Positions 17,012 to 26,102 are shown, counted from the stretch's first letter. The stretch is 64,000 bases of DNA from Streptomyces sp. CHD11 (GCF_018638295.1 NZ_JABTTS010000001.1:248001-312000); one strand, 5' to 3'. Made by a program: numbers and translations. The notes: a model not told the origin generated them from the letters alone.

Positions 17012-17290
17012 TCACAGCCAGCCGCGTCGCGCGACCTGCCAGGCGAGCTGCATCCGGGTCGCCGCCCCGGCCAGTTCCAGAATGCGCTGGCTACGGCGTT
17101 GCACCGTGCGGCGGCTCAGGCCCAGCCGGCTGGCGACCGCCTGGTCCGCCACCCGGCGACCAGCAGGGCCGGCAGTCGGCGGTCGGTGGCGGTGGCGGTG
17201 AGGGTGTCGGGCGTTCCGGTGCCGTCGGTGCCCGCGACGGCACCGCTGTCGTCCACGACCAGCGGGACGGCGTCCGCCCGGACCGCCCCG
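17012..17290 (-). pseudogene. Frameshifted helix-turn-helix regulator remnant
   Basis: The C-terminal segment reads DQAVASRLGLSRRTVQRRSQ and later ATRMQLAWQVARRGWL before a TGA at 17012. This is the LuxR-like helix-turn-helix typical of a common streptomycete regulator family. Upstream in a different frame is TATATDRRLPALLVAG. The join GTCGCCGGGTGGCG is consistent with loss of one copy of a short GTCGCCGG repeat, which would originally give LLVAGRRVADQ. The N-terminal bulk of the protein is missing. Confidence 0.6.
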
Positions 17291-17302
17291 GCGCGTGCGG
17301 CG

Positions 17303-18118
17303 CTACGGCTTGCGGGCGATCGCCCCGTACATCGCGATGTCCTCGTCGCGGATGCCCTTCTCGCCGACGCCGTCCGGGTGCCACTTGTGCACCTGGACGA
17401 TGCCGGGTTCGACCAGCTCCAGACCCTCGAAGAACTCGTGGGCCTCGTCGAGGGTGCGCAGCCGCATCGGCATGTTGCGGGCCGCGTACTCGCGGGCGAC
17501 CCGTCCCACCTCCTCGGGGGCGAACTCCGCCGTGCCGATCGTCATCGCCAGGTAACTGCCCGCCGGCAACGGCTCCAGCAACCGGCGGACGATACCGACG
17601 GCGTCGTCCTCGTCCAGGACGAAGTGGACGATGGCGATGGCAGTCAGCGCCACCGGCCGGTCCAGGTCGAGGGTCTCCCGCAGCTCGGGGGCGTCCAGGA
17701 TGCTCGCCGGGTCACGGAAGTCCGCCTCGATGTACGACGTCCTGCCCTCCGGCGTACTGGCCAGGAGTCCCTGGGAGAGGGTGAGCACGATGGGGTCGTT
17801 GTCGACGTAGACCACGCGTGCGTCGGGGGCCACCGACTGGGCGATCTCGTGCAGGTTGGGGGAGGTGGGGATGCCGGTGCCGATGTCCAGGAACTGGCGT
17901 ATCCCGGCCTCCCCGACGAGCCGGCGGACCGCCCGGTTCATCCAGTCCCGGTTGGCGCGCATGTGGACCTGCATCGCGGGCCATTCCCGCGCCATGGCGT
18001 CCCCGGCCTCCTGGTCCGCGGGGTAGTAGTCCTTTCCGCCGAGTATGTAGTCGTAGATCCGCGCGGAATGCGCGTTCTCGGTGTCGATGCGGTCGGCCGG
18101 CCATCCGTTCTCGGGCAC
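17303..18118 (-). CDS. SAM-dependent methyltransferase, DUF574 family
   Basis: 271-residue Rossmann-fold methyltransferase of the actinobacterial DUF574 (Methyltransf_19) family. Visible features are the family N-terminus SARIYDYILGGKDYYPADQE, the SAM-binding loop FLDIGTGIPTSPN, VVYVDNDPIVL, and a late HFVLDEDDAV segment. Substrates are unknown; the family is abundant in Streptomyces and often sits beside XRE/DUF5753 regulators, as here. A GTG start at 18118 is chosen because GGAGG lies 7 nt upstream. Confidence 0.9.
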   Translation of the reverse strand: MPENGWPADRIDTENAHSARIYDYILGGKDYYPADQEAGDAMAREWPAMQVHMRANRDWMNRAVRRLVGEAGIRQFLDIGTGIPTSPNLHEIAQSVAPDARVVYVDNDPIVLTLSQGLLASTPEGRTSYIEADFRDPASILDAPELRETLDLDRPVALTAIAIVHFVLDEDDAVGIVRRLLEPLPAGSYLAMTIGTAEFAPEEVGRVAREYAARNMPMRLRTLDEAHEFFEGLELVEPGIVQVHKWHPDGVGEKGIRDEDIAMYGAIARKP

Positions 18119-18159
18119 CTCGGTGCCTCCTTCGCACGTCGTGGGTCGGGGCGGCTGTC

Positions 18160-19053
18160 TCAGAGTTCCTGGCGGATCCGGCCGAGTACGGCCTCGGTTC
18201 TTCGGCTGGGCGTCGCCTGGGCGCCCAGCCGGTCGAGGGCCTCCCGGTACACCACGACGTCGTCGCGTTTGTCGAGATAGACGGCGCCGACCAGACCGCT
18301 GAGGTAGACGACATCGGGCAGTTCGCGTGCCCGGAACCGGAAGAGCTGGAAGGCGCCGGCCCGCATGGCCGGGTGCGGTCCGTTGGCGAACGGCATGATC
18401 TGCAGCGTCACCTGGGGCAGATGCTGGATCTCCATGAGGTGACGGAGCTGGGCGCGCATCACCTCCGCTCCGCCGACCGGCCGGCGCAGCACCGTCTCGT
18501 CCATCACCACCCACAGCCGCGGTGGCTCCTCACGCAGCAGCAGCTCCTGGCGGCGCATCCGCAGGTCGATCCGGCGCTCGGTGGCGTCGTCCGGGGCGTG
18601 CGGATTGTCGGCGCGCAGCAGGGCGCGGGCGTAGGCCTCGGTCTGCAACAGCCCGTGGACGAACTGGCTCTCGTAGGCGCGGATCTGGAGGGCCGCCTGC
18701 TCCAGGCTGAGATAGGCGGCGAACCAGTCCGGCATGACATCGCGGTAGGTGTGCCACCAGCCGCGCTTGTTGGCCTCGCGGACCGACTTCAGGAAGGTGT
18801 CGACCTCCTGCTGGTCGGTCACTCCGTAGATCTGGAGGAGCTTCTCGGCGTCGGCGAGTCTGAGCCGGGCGACCTTGGCGGCCTCCATCCGGCGGATGGT
18901 GGAGTGGCTGACACCGATGGCGGAACCCGCCTGTTCGTAGGTGAGGCCGGCCCGGGAGCGCAACTCCTCCAGCTGTCGGCCGAGGATCATGCGCAGCACG
19001 GACTGGGCACCGCCCCAGTCGGTCTCCGCGGCCACCCGCTCGCCCCCTCGCAT
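18160..19053 (-). CDS. XRE-family regulator with DUF5753 ligand domain
   Basis: 297-residue protein with an N-terminal helix-turn-helix (GLTYEQAGSAIGVSHSTIRRME) and the C-terminal DUF5753 domain (YESQFVHGLLQTEAYARAL, LWVVMDETVLRRPVGG, QIMPFANGPHPAM). Members regulate differentiation and secondary metabolism in Streptomyces, usually paired with a small DUF397 protein and an RsbW-like ATPase. Here the ATPase is divergent at 19303 and no DUF397 gene is seen. The ATG at 19053 has GGAGC 6 nt upstream. Confidence 0.92.
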   Translation of the reverse strand: MRGGERVAAETDWGGAQSVLRMILGRQLEELRSRAGLTYEQAGSAIGVSHSTIRRMEAAKVARLRLADAEKLLQIYGVTDQQEVDTFLKSVREANKRGWWHTYRDVMPDWFAAYLSLEQAALQIRAYESQFVHGLLQTEAYARALLRADNPHAPDDATERRIDLRMRRQELLLREEPPRLWVVMDETVLRRPVGGAEVMRAQLRHLMEIQHLPQVTLQIMPFANGPHPAMRAGAFQLFRFRARELPDVVYLSGLVGAVYLDKRDDVVVYREALDRLGAQATPSRRTEAVLGRIRQEL

Positions 19054-19302
19054 TGGGTTGCTCCGACTCACCGTCTCATGCGGCCGGGCACCGCGTGCAC
19101 GTTCGGTCGGGCGTTGCCGTAAGCAGCATGCCCGCAGCCGGATGCGATTTTCAACTTGCGTGTTGCGAGGGGCCGTTGGCGGGTGCCAAAGTGTTCGCAA
19201 CGTCCCCGCGGCCCGCCCGGCGGCCGCGCGAAACCGGTCGGCCGACCCCGGCCGCGAGCTGACGGAACCCCCCGCGCGACGGCAGACGAAAGGCCCACGC
19301 AG

Positions 19303-19866
19303 ATGGCTCGGCTCCCCTTGTCCATGCCGCTGCGGCACACCGGGAACAAGCTCTCCCCGAGACCGCCCGGAGGCGGGCGATCGGCTCCACTCCCCCAGCC
19401 GGACGGCCTCGGCCGTCCCGCCTCCGGGCTCCGCCCCGTACGCGAGACCCGCGCGTTCGACCTGCCCGCAACCCCGGCCGCCGTGCGCGTCGCCCGGAAC
19501 GGTGTGCGTGAGCTGCTCACCGCGCGGGACGTCGGTGACGAAGTCTGCGACAACGCTGTCATGGTGACCTCGGAACTCCTCACCAACGCGCTCACCCACT
19601 CGGCCGGTGACCGCGTCGTGTGCCGTTTGCATCTGACGGCCGCCCTGATCCGCGTGGAGGTCGAGGACCAGGCCCGCGGTCCCGGACTGCCCGTGTTACG
19701 ACGCCCGGGCCCCGACGCGCAGAACGGGCGCGGACTGCTCCTGGTCGACGCGCTGAGCAGCGCCTGGGCGGTCACCGGATGTCCGGGGCGGCCCGGGCGT
19801 ACGGTGTGGGCCGAACTTCGCCGGGAGACGGCTCCGTCCGCCCCCGTACCGCCCGGCGCGGAGTGA
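19303..19866 (+). CDS. RsbW-like ATP-binding protein, HATPase_c_2
   Basis: 187-residue protein with an anti-sigma-factor-like GHKL ATPase domain. Motifs are the N-box VTSELLTNALTHS, the G1-like VEVEDQARGPGLP and the Gly-rich NGRGLLLVDALSSAW. It may bind a regulatory partner rather than phosphorylate it; pairs with XRE/DUF5753 proteins are a common streptomycete unit. The first 45 residues are Pro/Gly-rich and unconserved, so the true start could lie downstream near residue 45. Confidence 0.85.
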   Translation: MARLPLSMPLRHTGNKLSPRPPGGGRSAPLPQPDGLGRPASGLRPVRETRAFDLPATPAAVRVARNGVRELLTARDVGDEVCDNAVMVTSELLTNALTHSAGDRVVCRLHLTAALIRVEVEDQARGPGLPVLRRPGPDAQNGRGLLLVDALSSAWAVTGCPGRPGRTVWAELRRETAPSAPVPPGAE

Positions 19867-19949
19867 GGGCGGGACCGCCCAGTGGACGGCCGCCCCGAGG
19901 CGCCGGCCGCCACCGCCGGGGGCGGGCCGCCGCGGGGCGGCGGGGCCCC

Positions 19950-20126
19950 TCAGCGGTGTGCCGGTCTCCGCGTCGTCGACTTGCCGCAGGCGCTCGGCCC
20001 GACGATGACCGTGAAGGAGTGGCCGGGGATGTCGAGGCCCAGGCCCGTGGCCACGGTCCGCCGGTCGTAGGAGAGGGGCAGGTCCTCGGCCCGGAGCCGG
20101 GCGGCGGGGGCGGGCGTTCCTGTCAT
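19950..20126 (-). pseudogene. Truncated siderophore-importer ATPase (FecE/FepC-like)
   Basis: This 58-codon reading frame starts with an ATGA overlap with the upstream permease and begins like a normal iron-siderophore ABC ATPase: LRAEDLPLSYDRRTVATGL, then FTVIVGPSACGKST, which is Walker A. It then reads TRRPAHR and stops. The signature, Walker B and H-loop are all missing, and only about 80 bp separate its end from the convergent ATPase-like gene at 19303-19866, so the rest is not displaced nearby. A normal member is about 270 residues. Confidence 0.85.
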
Positions 20127-21247
20127 ACGCGGCTCTTCCGCGACTCGGAGACCAGCAGCCAGATGAGGTACAGCCCGCCGATGGTGCCGGTCGCCGCTCC
20201 CACCGGCAGGAGGGCGTCGGTGAACAGGCGCTGCACGGCCAGATCGCTCGCGGTGAGCAGGACGGCGCCCGTCAGTGCGGTGGGCACCAGGGCGGGTGTG
20301 GAGGACCGGGTGAGTCTGCGGGCCACCTGGGGGGCGGCCAGGGCGACGAACCAGATGGGGCCGGCGACTGCGGTGGCGAACGCGGCGAGGGCGACACAGA
20401 CGATGAGCAGCAGGGTGCGGGTGCGGGCGACAGGGACACCGAGGGCGGTCGCCGTGAGGTCTCCCATCTCCACCATCGACAGCCGGCGGGAGAGGGCGAA
20501 GGCGAGGGGAAGGAGCACCGCGACGGCGAGAGCGATGGCGTTGGCCTGGGTCCAGCCGCGGTTGTTGAGGCTGCCCAGGAGCCATGCCTGGGCCTCCAGC
20601 GCCTCCTGGAAGGTGGCCCGGGTGATCAGGTAGGAGTTGACGGCCAGGAGGAACGCGCTCACCCCGATGCCGATCACCACCAGCCGGAACCCCTGCAGTC
20701 CCCGGCCGGTGATGAGCAGGCTGACGACGGCGGCCGTCGCGAGGCCCCCGGTCAGCGCGCCGACGGCGATCTGGGTCATGCCGCCGTGCAGCACGGTGAT
20801 GACGGTCAGGGCGCCGACGGCCGACCCGTTGGTGAAGCCGATGACGTCGGGGCTGCCCAGCGCGTTGCCGGTGAGGCTCTGCAGGATCCCGCCGCTGACG
20901 GCGAGGGCGGCCCCGACGCACACCCCGGTGACCAGGCGCGGCAGACGCAGGGTGTTGACGATGAAGTCGGCGCCGGGCGGTCCGCCGCCGGTCAGCGCCC
21001 GGACCACCTCGGTGACGGAGAGTTCGAAGTCCCCGGTGGTCAGGCTGACGCCCATGACGGTCACCAGGACGGCGCAGAGCATCACGCCCACGGCCACGGA
21101 CCGGCCCGGGACGCGCAGCGAGACACCTCCTCTCCCGGCCCGTACGACCAGCCCGCTGACGACCCGGGGCGCCTTCGCGTCCCCGGTGGCCGAGGGCTCG
21201 GCGAGTGCGGCGCCCTCGGCGGCGTCCGCCGGGCGGGCGGGGCTCAC
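20123..21247 (-). CDS. Iron-siderophore ABC permease, FecCD family (second subunit)
   Basis: 374-residue integral membrane permease with about nine or ten helices, forming the import channel together with the preceding subunit. FecCD motifs include LRLPRLVTGVCVGAALAVSG, GNALGSPDVIGFTNGSAVGA and the ATPase-contact region MGDLTATALGVPVARTR. A GTG start at 21247 overlaps the previous stop (GTGA). Its stop overlaps the broken ATPase gene. It most likely imports the ferric form of the siderophore made by this locus. Confidence 0.93.
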   Translation of the reverse strand: MSPARPADAAEGAALAEPSATGDAKAPRVVSGLVVRAGRGGVSLRVPGRSVAVGVMLCAVLVTVMGVSLTTGDFELSVTEVVRALTGGGPPGADFIVNTLRLPRLVTGVCVGAALAVSGGILQSLTGNALGSPDVIGFTNGSAVGALTVITVLHGGMTQIAVGALTGGLATAAVVSLLITGRGLQGFRLVVIGIGVSAFLLAVNSYLITRATFQEALEAQAWLLGSLNNRGWTQANAIALAVAVLLPLAFALSRRLSMVEMGDLTATALGVPVARTRTLLLIVCVALAAFATAVAGPIWFVALAAPQVARRLTRSSTPALVPTALTGAVLLTASDLAVQRLFTDALLPVGAATGTIGGLYLIWLLVSESRKSRV

Positions 21248-22311
21248 AGCATGACCAGCTTCCGGCGACGGCACAGTGCGACGAAGAGCGGCGCGCCCAG
21301 GAACGCGGTGACGATTCCCACCTGGATCTCGCCCGGTGCTCCGAGTACCCGGCCCAGTACGTCGGCGCCGATCAGCAGGAGGGGAGCGAGCAGCATCGAG
21401 TAGGCCATCACCCACCGCTGGTCGGGTCCGGCGAGAAACCGGGCCACATGCGGAACGGCGAGGCCGACGAAGCCGATCGGTCCGGCGGCGGCGGTGGCGG
21501 CACCGCACAGCAGCATCACGGCGACGGCTCCCAGCACGCGTGTACGGACCACGTGCACGCCGAGGGCGCGGCCCAGCTGGTCTCCCATCGCGAGGGCGTT
21601 GAGCGCGGGGGCGAGCCAGAGGGCGAGCAGCGCGCCGACGATGACGAACGGCGTGACGACCTCGAGGACCTCGAAGGTCCGGCCGGCCAGCGAGCCGGCG
21701 GTCCAGAACCGGAACTGGTCGAAGGCATGCGGACGCAGCAGCAGTACCGCCGAGTTGAAGGCGTACAGCACCGCCGTGACGGCCGCCCCCGCGACGACCA
21801 GACGGTCGGGGGTGGCCACGGCCCGTCCGGCGGAGCCCAGCAGGTACACCACCAGCGTCGCCACCACGGCCCCGAGGAGCGCGAACCACACCTGACCGAG
21901 GACGGATCCCACTCCGAGGAACGCGACGCACAGCACGACTCCGGTCGACGCGCCCAGGTTGACGCCGAGCAGTCCCGGGTCGGCGAGCGGGTTGCGGGTC
22001 ATGGCCTGCATCAGCGCGCCGGACAGCCCGAGGGCCATACCGACAAGCAGCCCGAGGAGCGTACGGGGGATGCGGTAGTCGTGGACGATGACCGACGCCT
22101 CCGAGCCGTCGGGGTGGAAGAGCAGCGTCCACGTCGAGGTGAACGGGATGCCCCGCGTCCCGACCCACACACTCACCAGCCCGGCCACGAGGAGCGCGCC
22201 GAGCGCGAGGAGAAGTCCGAGGGCCCGCAGGGTGGCACTCCTGCGCCGCGCTCCGGGGACGGGCGGGGCCGGGCCCCGCTCCCCGGACACCGCCCGGGTC
22301 TCGATCGTCAA
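21244..22311 (-). CDS. Iron-siderophore ABC permease, FecCD family (first subunit)
   Basis: Integral membrane permease of about 355 residues with FecCD motifs YRIPRTLLGLLVGMALGLSG, RNPLADPGLLGVNLGASTGV and MGDQLGRALGVHVVRTR. It pairs with the downstream permease by gene order and a 4-nt overlap. A TTG start at 22311 is preferred because AGGGGGAG lies 6 nt upstream; ATG at 22344 or GTG at 22368 are alternatives. A near-consensus iron box (22386-22404) lies just upstream, so expression should rise under iron starvation. Confidence 0.9.
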   Translation of the reverse strand: MTIETRAVSGERGPAPPVPGARRRSATLRALGLLLALGALLVAGLVSVWVGTRGIPFTSTWTLLFHPDGSEASVIVHDYRIPRTLLGLLVGMALGLSGALMQAMTRNPLADPGLLGVNLGASTGVVLCVAFLGVGSVLGQVWFALLGAVVATLVVYLLGSAGRAVATPDRLVVAGAAVTAVLYAFNSAVLLLRPHAFDQFRFWTAGSLAGRTFEVLEVVTPFVIVGALLALWLAPALNALAMGDQLGRALGVHVVRTRVLGAVAVMLLCGAATAAAGPIGFVGLAVPHVARFLAGPDQRWVMAYSMLLAPLLLIGADVLGRVLGAPGEIQVGIVTAFLGAPLFVALCRRRKLVML

Positions 22312-22385
22312 CGACAACTCCCCCTGGCGGTGGTTCGCGGACATCGCGCGGGGTCCGGGCAGACGCACAGCGTCGCGAGTTCAGC

Positions 22386-22404
22386 TTAGGTGAGGCTAAC
22401 CGAA
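22386..22404. promoter_or_regulatory. Iron box (DmdR/IdeR-type) for the permease operon
   Basis: TTAGGTGAGGCTAACCGAA matches 17 of 19 positions of the DmdR/IdeR consensus TTAGGTTAGGCTAACCTAA. Located between the divergent permease and exporter operons, on the permease side. Best of the four iron boxes in this locus. Confidence 0.85.
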
Positions 22405-22498
22405 GGTGAAGTGGGCGGTCAACGAGCCGCGGGGCAAAGGGGGTTGCTGGTGGCGCACACCACCGGCGCACCGGCGCGCCGTACCAGCGCCCTTTTAT

Positions 22499-22517
22499 TC
22501 AGAGTAGCCTTACCTAA
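22499..22517. promoter_or_regulatory. Iron box for the ABC exporter operon
   Basis: The minus strand reads TTAGGTAAGGCTACTCTGA, about 15 of 19 matches to the DmdR/IdeR consensus. It lies 29 nt upstream of the exporter start at 22546. Confidence 0.7.
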
Positions 22518-22545
22518 CCATCTGACCATCGCGGAGGTGCCGTCC

Positions 22546-24243
22546 ATGCCGGCTGGAGGACCGACCGGAGGACACGTCCTGCGTGAAGCGATCAGAGACC
22601 GGCGGCGCGGCGTCGTCACCGCCTCGCTCCTGGGCATGGGGCATCAGACGGGCGAGGCGCTGGTGCCCGTCGTCGTCGGTGTGATCATCGACGAGGCGGT
22701 GGCCAAGGGCTCGTCCGGCACACTGGTGCGGCTGCTGATCCTGCTCGCCGTCATCTTCCTCGTCCTGTCCACGTGTTACCGCGTGGGCGCCCGCATCACG
22801 GAGGCCGCCGGCGAACAGGCCACACACCAGCTGCGCCTCGATCTCGGCGCCCGGGTCCTCGACCCGCGCGGCGGCGCCGACACCGGCCGGCTGCCGGGCG
22901 CCCTGACCAGCATCGCCACCAACGACGCGCGCCGCGTGGGCGCCGCGGTGACCGCCCTGTCGTACGGTGCCTCGGCGATCGCGGCCCTCGCGGTCAGCTC
23001 GGTGGCACTGCTGCGGATCTCGGTGCCGCTCGGCCTGCTGGTACTGCTCGGCATTCCGCCTCTGCTGTGGCTGGGTCACCGCATCAGCGGACCGCTGGAA
23101 CGGCGCAGCGAGACCGAGCAGGAGCGCGCCGCGCACGCCTCGGGTGTCGCCGCCGACCTGGTCATGGGCCTGCGGGTGCTCAAGGGGATGGGGGCCGAGC
23201 CGGCGGCCGTGTCCCGCTACCGGCGGACCAGTCAGGAGTCGCTGTCCGCGGCGCTGCGGGCGGCCCGCAGCCGGGCCGGCCACGAAGGCGCGGTCCTCGC
23301 CCTGACCGGCGTCTTCATCGCCCTCATCGCCCTGGTGGGCGCCTATCTGGCGATGCGCGGCGCCATCAGTGTCGGTGAGCTGGTGGCGGCGGTGGGGCTC
23401 GCGCAGTTCCTGCTGGGGCCCTTCCAGCTGCTCACCTACGTCAACGCCGAGCTGGCCCAGGGCCGCGCCTCGGCCCGCCGGATCGCGGAGGTGCTGGCGG
23501 CCCCCGCCGCCGTGGAACCGGGCGGGGCCGTGCTGCCCGAGCCGGTCGCCGGACGGCTTCGGCTGCGCGGTGTCACCCTCGGGGCACTGCGGGGTGTCGA
23601 CCTCGACCTCGCCCCGGGCAGCCTCACCGGCGTGGTGACCTCGGATCCGGCCGCGGCCCACGACCTGCTGCGGTGTCTGGCCCGGGAGGCGGACCCCGCC
23701 GAGGGCGTGATCGAGCTCGACGGCGTGCCGCTGACCGGGCCGGCCCCCGACGACCTGCGCCGCGCCGTGCTGGTGGCCCCCCATGACGCGGACCTGTTCG
23801 AGACGAGTCTGCTGGACAACGTGCGCGGCGGAGCGGACATGGACGCGGCCGCGGTGGAGCCCGCGCTCACCGCCTCGGCGGCCGACGATGTCGCCCGGCT
23901 GCTGCCCGACGGCGTGGACACCGTCCTCGCCGAGCGCGGCCGGTCCCTCTCGGGCGGCCAGCGCCAGCGTGTCGCGCTCGCCCGGGCGCTCGCCGCCGAC
24001 CGGCCGGTCCTCGTCCTGCACGACCCGACCACCGCGGTGGACACGGTCACCGAGTCGCGGATCGCCGCCCGGTTGCGGGAGGCGCGGCGAGGGCGCACCA
24101 CGGTCCTCGTCACCACCAGCCCGGCGCTGCTGGCGGTGACCGACCGGGTGGTGGTCCTCGACGGCGGCACCGTGACCGCGACCGGCCGGCACGCCGAACT
24201 CGTCGCCGGCGACGCGGACTACCGAGCGGCGGTCCTCGCGTGA
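22546..24243 (+). CDS. ABC exporter half-transporter with Walker-A-less NBD (siderophore export)
   Basis: 565-residue fused membrane/ATPase half-transporter, gene-order equivalent of coelichelin-locus exporters. Six helices occupy roughly residues 20-300, then the NBD. The NBD is degenerate: the Walker A position reads GVVTSDPAAAH (about 362-372) without the P-loop Lys, Walker B is VLVLHDPT (Pro where the catalytic Glu should be), and the H-loop His is absent (VTTSPALL). The signature LSGGQRQR (468-475) is perfect. It therefore needs a partner, which is the next gene. The start at 22546 has GGAGGTG 7 nt upstream. Confidence 0.9.
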   Translation: MPAGGPTGGHVLREAIRDRRRGVVTASLLGMGHQTGEALVPVVVGVIIDEAVAKGSSGTLVRLLILLAVIFLVLSTCYRVGARITEAAGEQATHQLRLDLGARVLDPRGGADTGRLPGALTSIATNDARRVGAAVTALSYGASAIAALAVSSVALLRISVPLGLLVLLGIPPLLWLGHRISGPLERRSETEQERAAHASGVAADLVMGLRVLKGMGAEPAAVSRYRRTSQESLSAALRAARSRAGHEGAVLALTGVFIALIALVGAYLAMRGAISVGELVAAVGLAQFLLGPFQLLTYVNAELAQGRASARRIAEVLAAPAAVEPGGAVLPEPVAGRLRLRGVTLGALRGVDLDLAPGSLTGVVTSDPAAAHDLLRCLAREADPAEGVIELDGVPLTGPAPDDLRRAVLVAPHDADLFETSLLDNVRGGADMDAAAVEPALTASAADDVARLLPDGVDTVLAERGRSLSGGQRQRVALARALAADRPVLVLHDPTTAVDTVTESRIAARLREARRGRTTVLVTTSPALLAVTDRVVVLDGGTVTATGRHAELVAGDADYRAAVLA

Positions 24244-26102
24244 CCGCCACGGGCAGCACACCCGCCGAGCCGGCCGACGCCCCACGGCCCGAGGAGACGA
24301 TGAGCCGCACCGGCCCCCGCAACCGCCCCCTGCTGCCGACCGCGACCGGTGCGCAGACGCTGGCCGCCCTGCGTGCGATGCTGCGCGGCCACCGTCCCCT
24401 CGCCCTGGCGGCGGTCGGTGTGCTGATCACCGGGACCGGCATCGGCCTGCTGACGGCTCCCCTGCTGGGGCACGTCGTCGACCTGGTGGTGGAGCAGCGG
24501 GGCACGGACGCGCTGATGGTGCCGATGGTCCTGCTCGTCGCGGTCGCCGTGGCGCGCGGCGGCGCCACCGCGATCGGCAGCGCACTCGTCGCCCGGCTGG
24601 GCGAGACCGTACTGGCCGCCCTGCGCGAGCGGTTCGTCGAACGGGCGCTGGGGCTGCCGCTCGAACGGGTCGAGGAGGCCGGCTCGGGCGACCTGGTCTC
24701 CCGGGTGACCGGGGACGTCACCGTGATCGCCAAGTCGGTACGGCAGGCCCTCCCGGAGTTCTCCCGCTCCGCCTTCACCATCGTGCTGACCCTGGCCGGA
24801 CTCGCCGTGCTGGACTGGCGGTTCCTGATCGCCGCGCTGTGGGCGGTACCCGTGCAGGTGATGGCCGTGCGCTGGTATCTGCGCCGGGCCGCGCCCGTGT
24901 ACGCGGAGCACCGGGTGGCCACCGGCGCGCTCCAGCATCAGCTGCTGGACAGCGTGGGCGGTGTCCGCACCGTCCGCGCGTTCCGGCTGAGCGGGACGCA
25001 TCTGGACCTCATGGAGCGGCGGTCCTCGGCGGCCCTCGTCCTGGCGCTGCGCGGCATCCACGTCGTGACCGGCTTCTTCTCCCGGCTCAACCTCGCCGAA
25101 TACATCGGTATGGCCTCGGTCCTGGTCACCGGCTTCGTGCTGGTCGACAACGGATCGGTGAGCATCGGCACGGCGACCGCGGCCGCCCTGTACTTCCACA
25201 GCCTGTTCAACCCGGTCAACGCCGCGCTGTTCCTCCTCGACGACGTGCAGTCCGCCGGAGCGAGTCTCGCCCGCCTCGTCGGGGTGTCCGGCCTGGCCGC
25301 CCCGGCGGAGCCGGACGGCGCGGCGGTGCCGGTGGACGGCTCGGTCAAGGTCTCCTCGCTCCATCACGCGTACGTGCCCGGACAACCGGTGCTGCGGGAC
25401 GTCTCCCTGGAGGTGAACAACGGCGAACGGGTGGCGCTGGTGGGCTCGAGCGGGGCGGGCAAGACGACGCTGGCCAAGCTGATCGCGGGCGTGCACCGGC
25501 CGTCGGGCGGGTCGGTGACGCTGGGCGGGGCGGACGCGCGTGAGCTGGGGCCGTCCGGGGTCCGCCGGGCGGTGATGCTCATCAGCCAGGAGGTCCACGT
25601 CTTCGCCGGCCCGCTGGCCGAGGATCTGCGGCTGGCCCGGCCGGAGGCCGGCGACGACGAGGTGCGGGCGGCCCTGGACCGGGTGGGCGCCCTGCCGTGG
25701 GCCGAGGCACTGCCCGACGGTCTGGACACCGTGGTCGGTGAGGGCGGGCACCGGCTCACGGTGACCCAGGCCCAGCATCTGGCCCTGGCCCGGCTGGTCC
25801 TGGCCGACCCGCCGATCGCCATCCTGGACGAGGCGACCGCCGACGCGGGCAGCGCGGGAGCGCGCGTGCTGGAGGCCGCCGCGCTGAAGGCCCTCGAAGG
25901 GCGTACGGGTCTCCTGGTGGCCCACCGGCTGCCGCAGGCGGCGGCCGCCGACCGGATCGTCGTCCTCGACGAGGGCCGGGTCGTCGAGACCGGCACCCAT
26001 GAACAACTGGTCGCGGCGGGCGGCCGCTACGCCGAACTCTGGGCGGCCTGGTCCGACAGCCGCCCCGGTGCGGGCGGTCAGGCGGAGGGGGACAGGGCGT
26101 AG
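24240..26102 (+). CDS. ABC exporter half-transporter with degenerate signature motif (siderophore export)
   Basis: 620-residue half-transporter translated from a GTG that overlaps the previous stop (GTGA). Six helices are followed by an NBD with intact Walker A GSSGAGKTT (Lys408), intact Walker B AILDEATAD (Asp530-Glu531) and H-loop VAHRLPQ, but the signature is LTVTQ (506-510) instead of LSGGQ. Together with the preceding protein it can form one complete ATP site (this Walker A with the partner's signature) and one dead site. Likely role is export of the siderophore. Confidence 0.9.
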   Translation: MTATGSTPAEPADAPRPEETMSRTGPRNRPLLPTATGAQTLAALRAMLRGHRPLALAAVGVLITGTGIGLLTAPLLGHVVDLVVEQRGTDALMVPMVLLVAVAVARGGATAIGSALVARLGETVLAALRERFVERALGLPLERVEEAGSGDLVSRVTGDVTVIAKSVRQALPEFSRSAFTIVLTLAGLAVLDWRFLIAALWAVPVQVMAVRWYLRRAAPVYAEHRVATGALQHQLLDSVGGVRTVRAFRLSGTHLDLMERRSSAALVLALRGIHVVTGFFSRLNLAEYIGMASVLVTGFVLVDNGSVSIGTATAAALYFHSLFNPVNAALFLLDDVQSAGASLARLVGVSGLAAPAEPDGAAVPVDGSVKVSSLHHAYVPGQPVLRDVSLEVNNGERVALVGSSGAGKTTLAKLIAGVHRPSGGSVTLGGADARELGPSGVRRAVMLISQEVHVFAGPLAEDLRLARPEAGDDEVRAALDRVGALPWAEALPDGLDTVVGEGGHRLTVTQAQHLALARLVLADPPIAILDEATADAGSAGARVLEAAALKALEGRTGLLVAHRLPQAAAADRIVVLDEGRVVETGTHEQLVAAGGRYAELWAAWSDSRPGAGGQAEGDRA

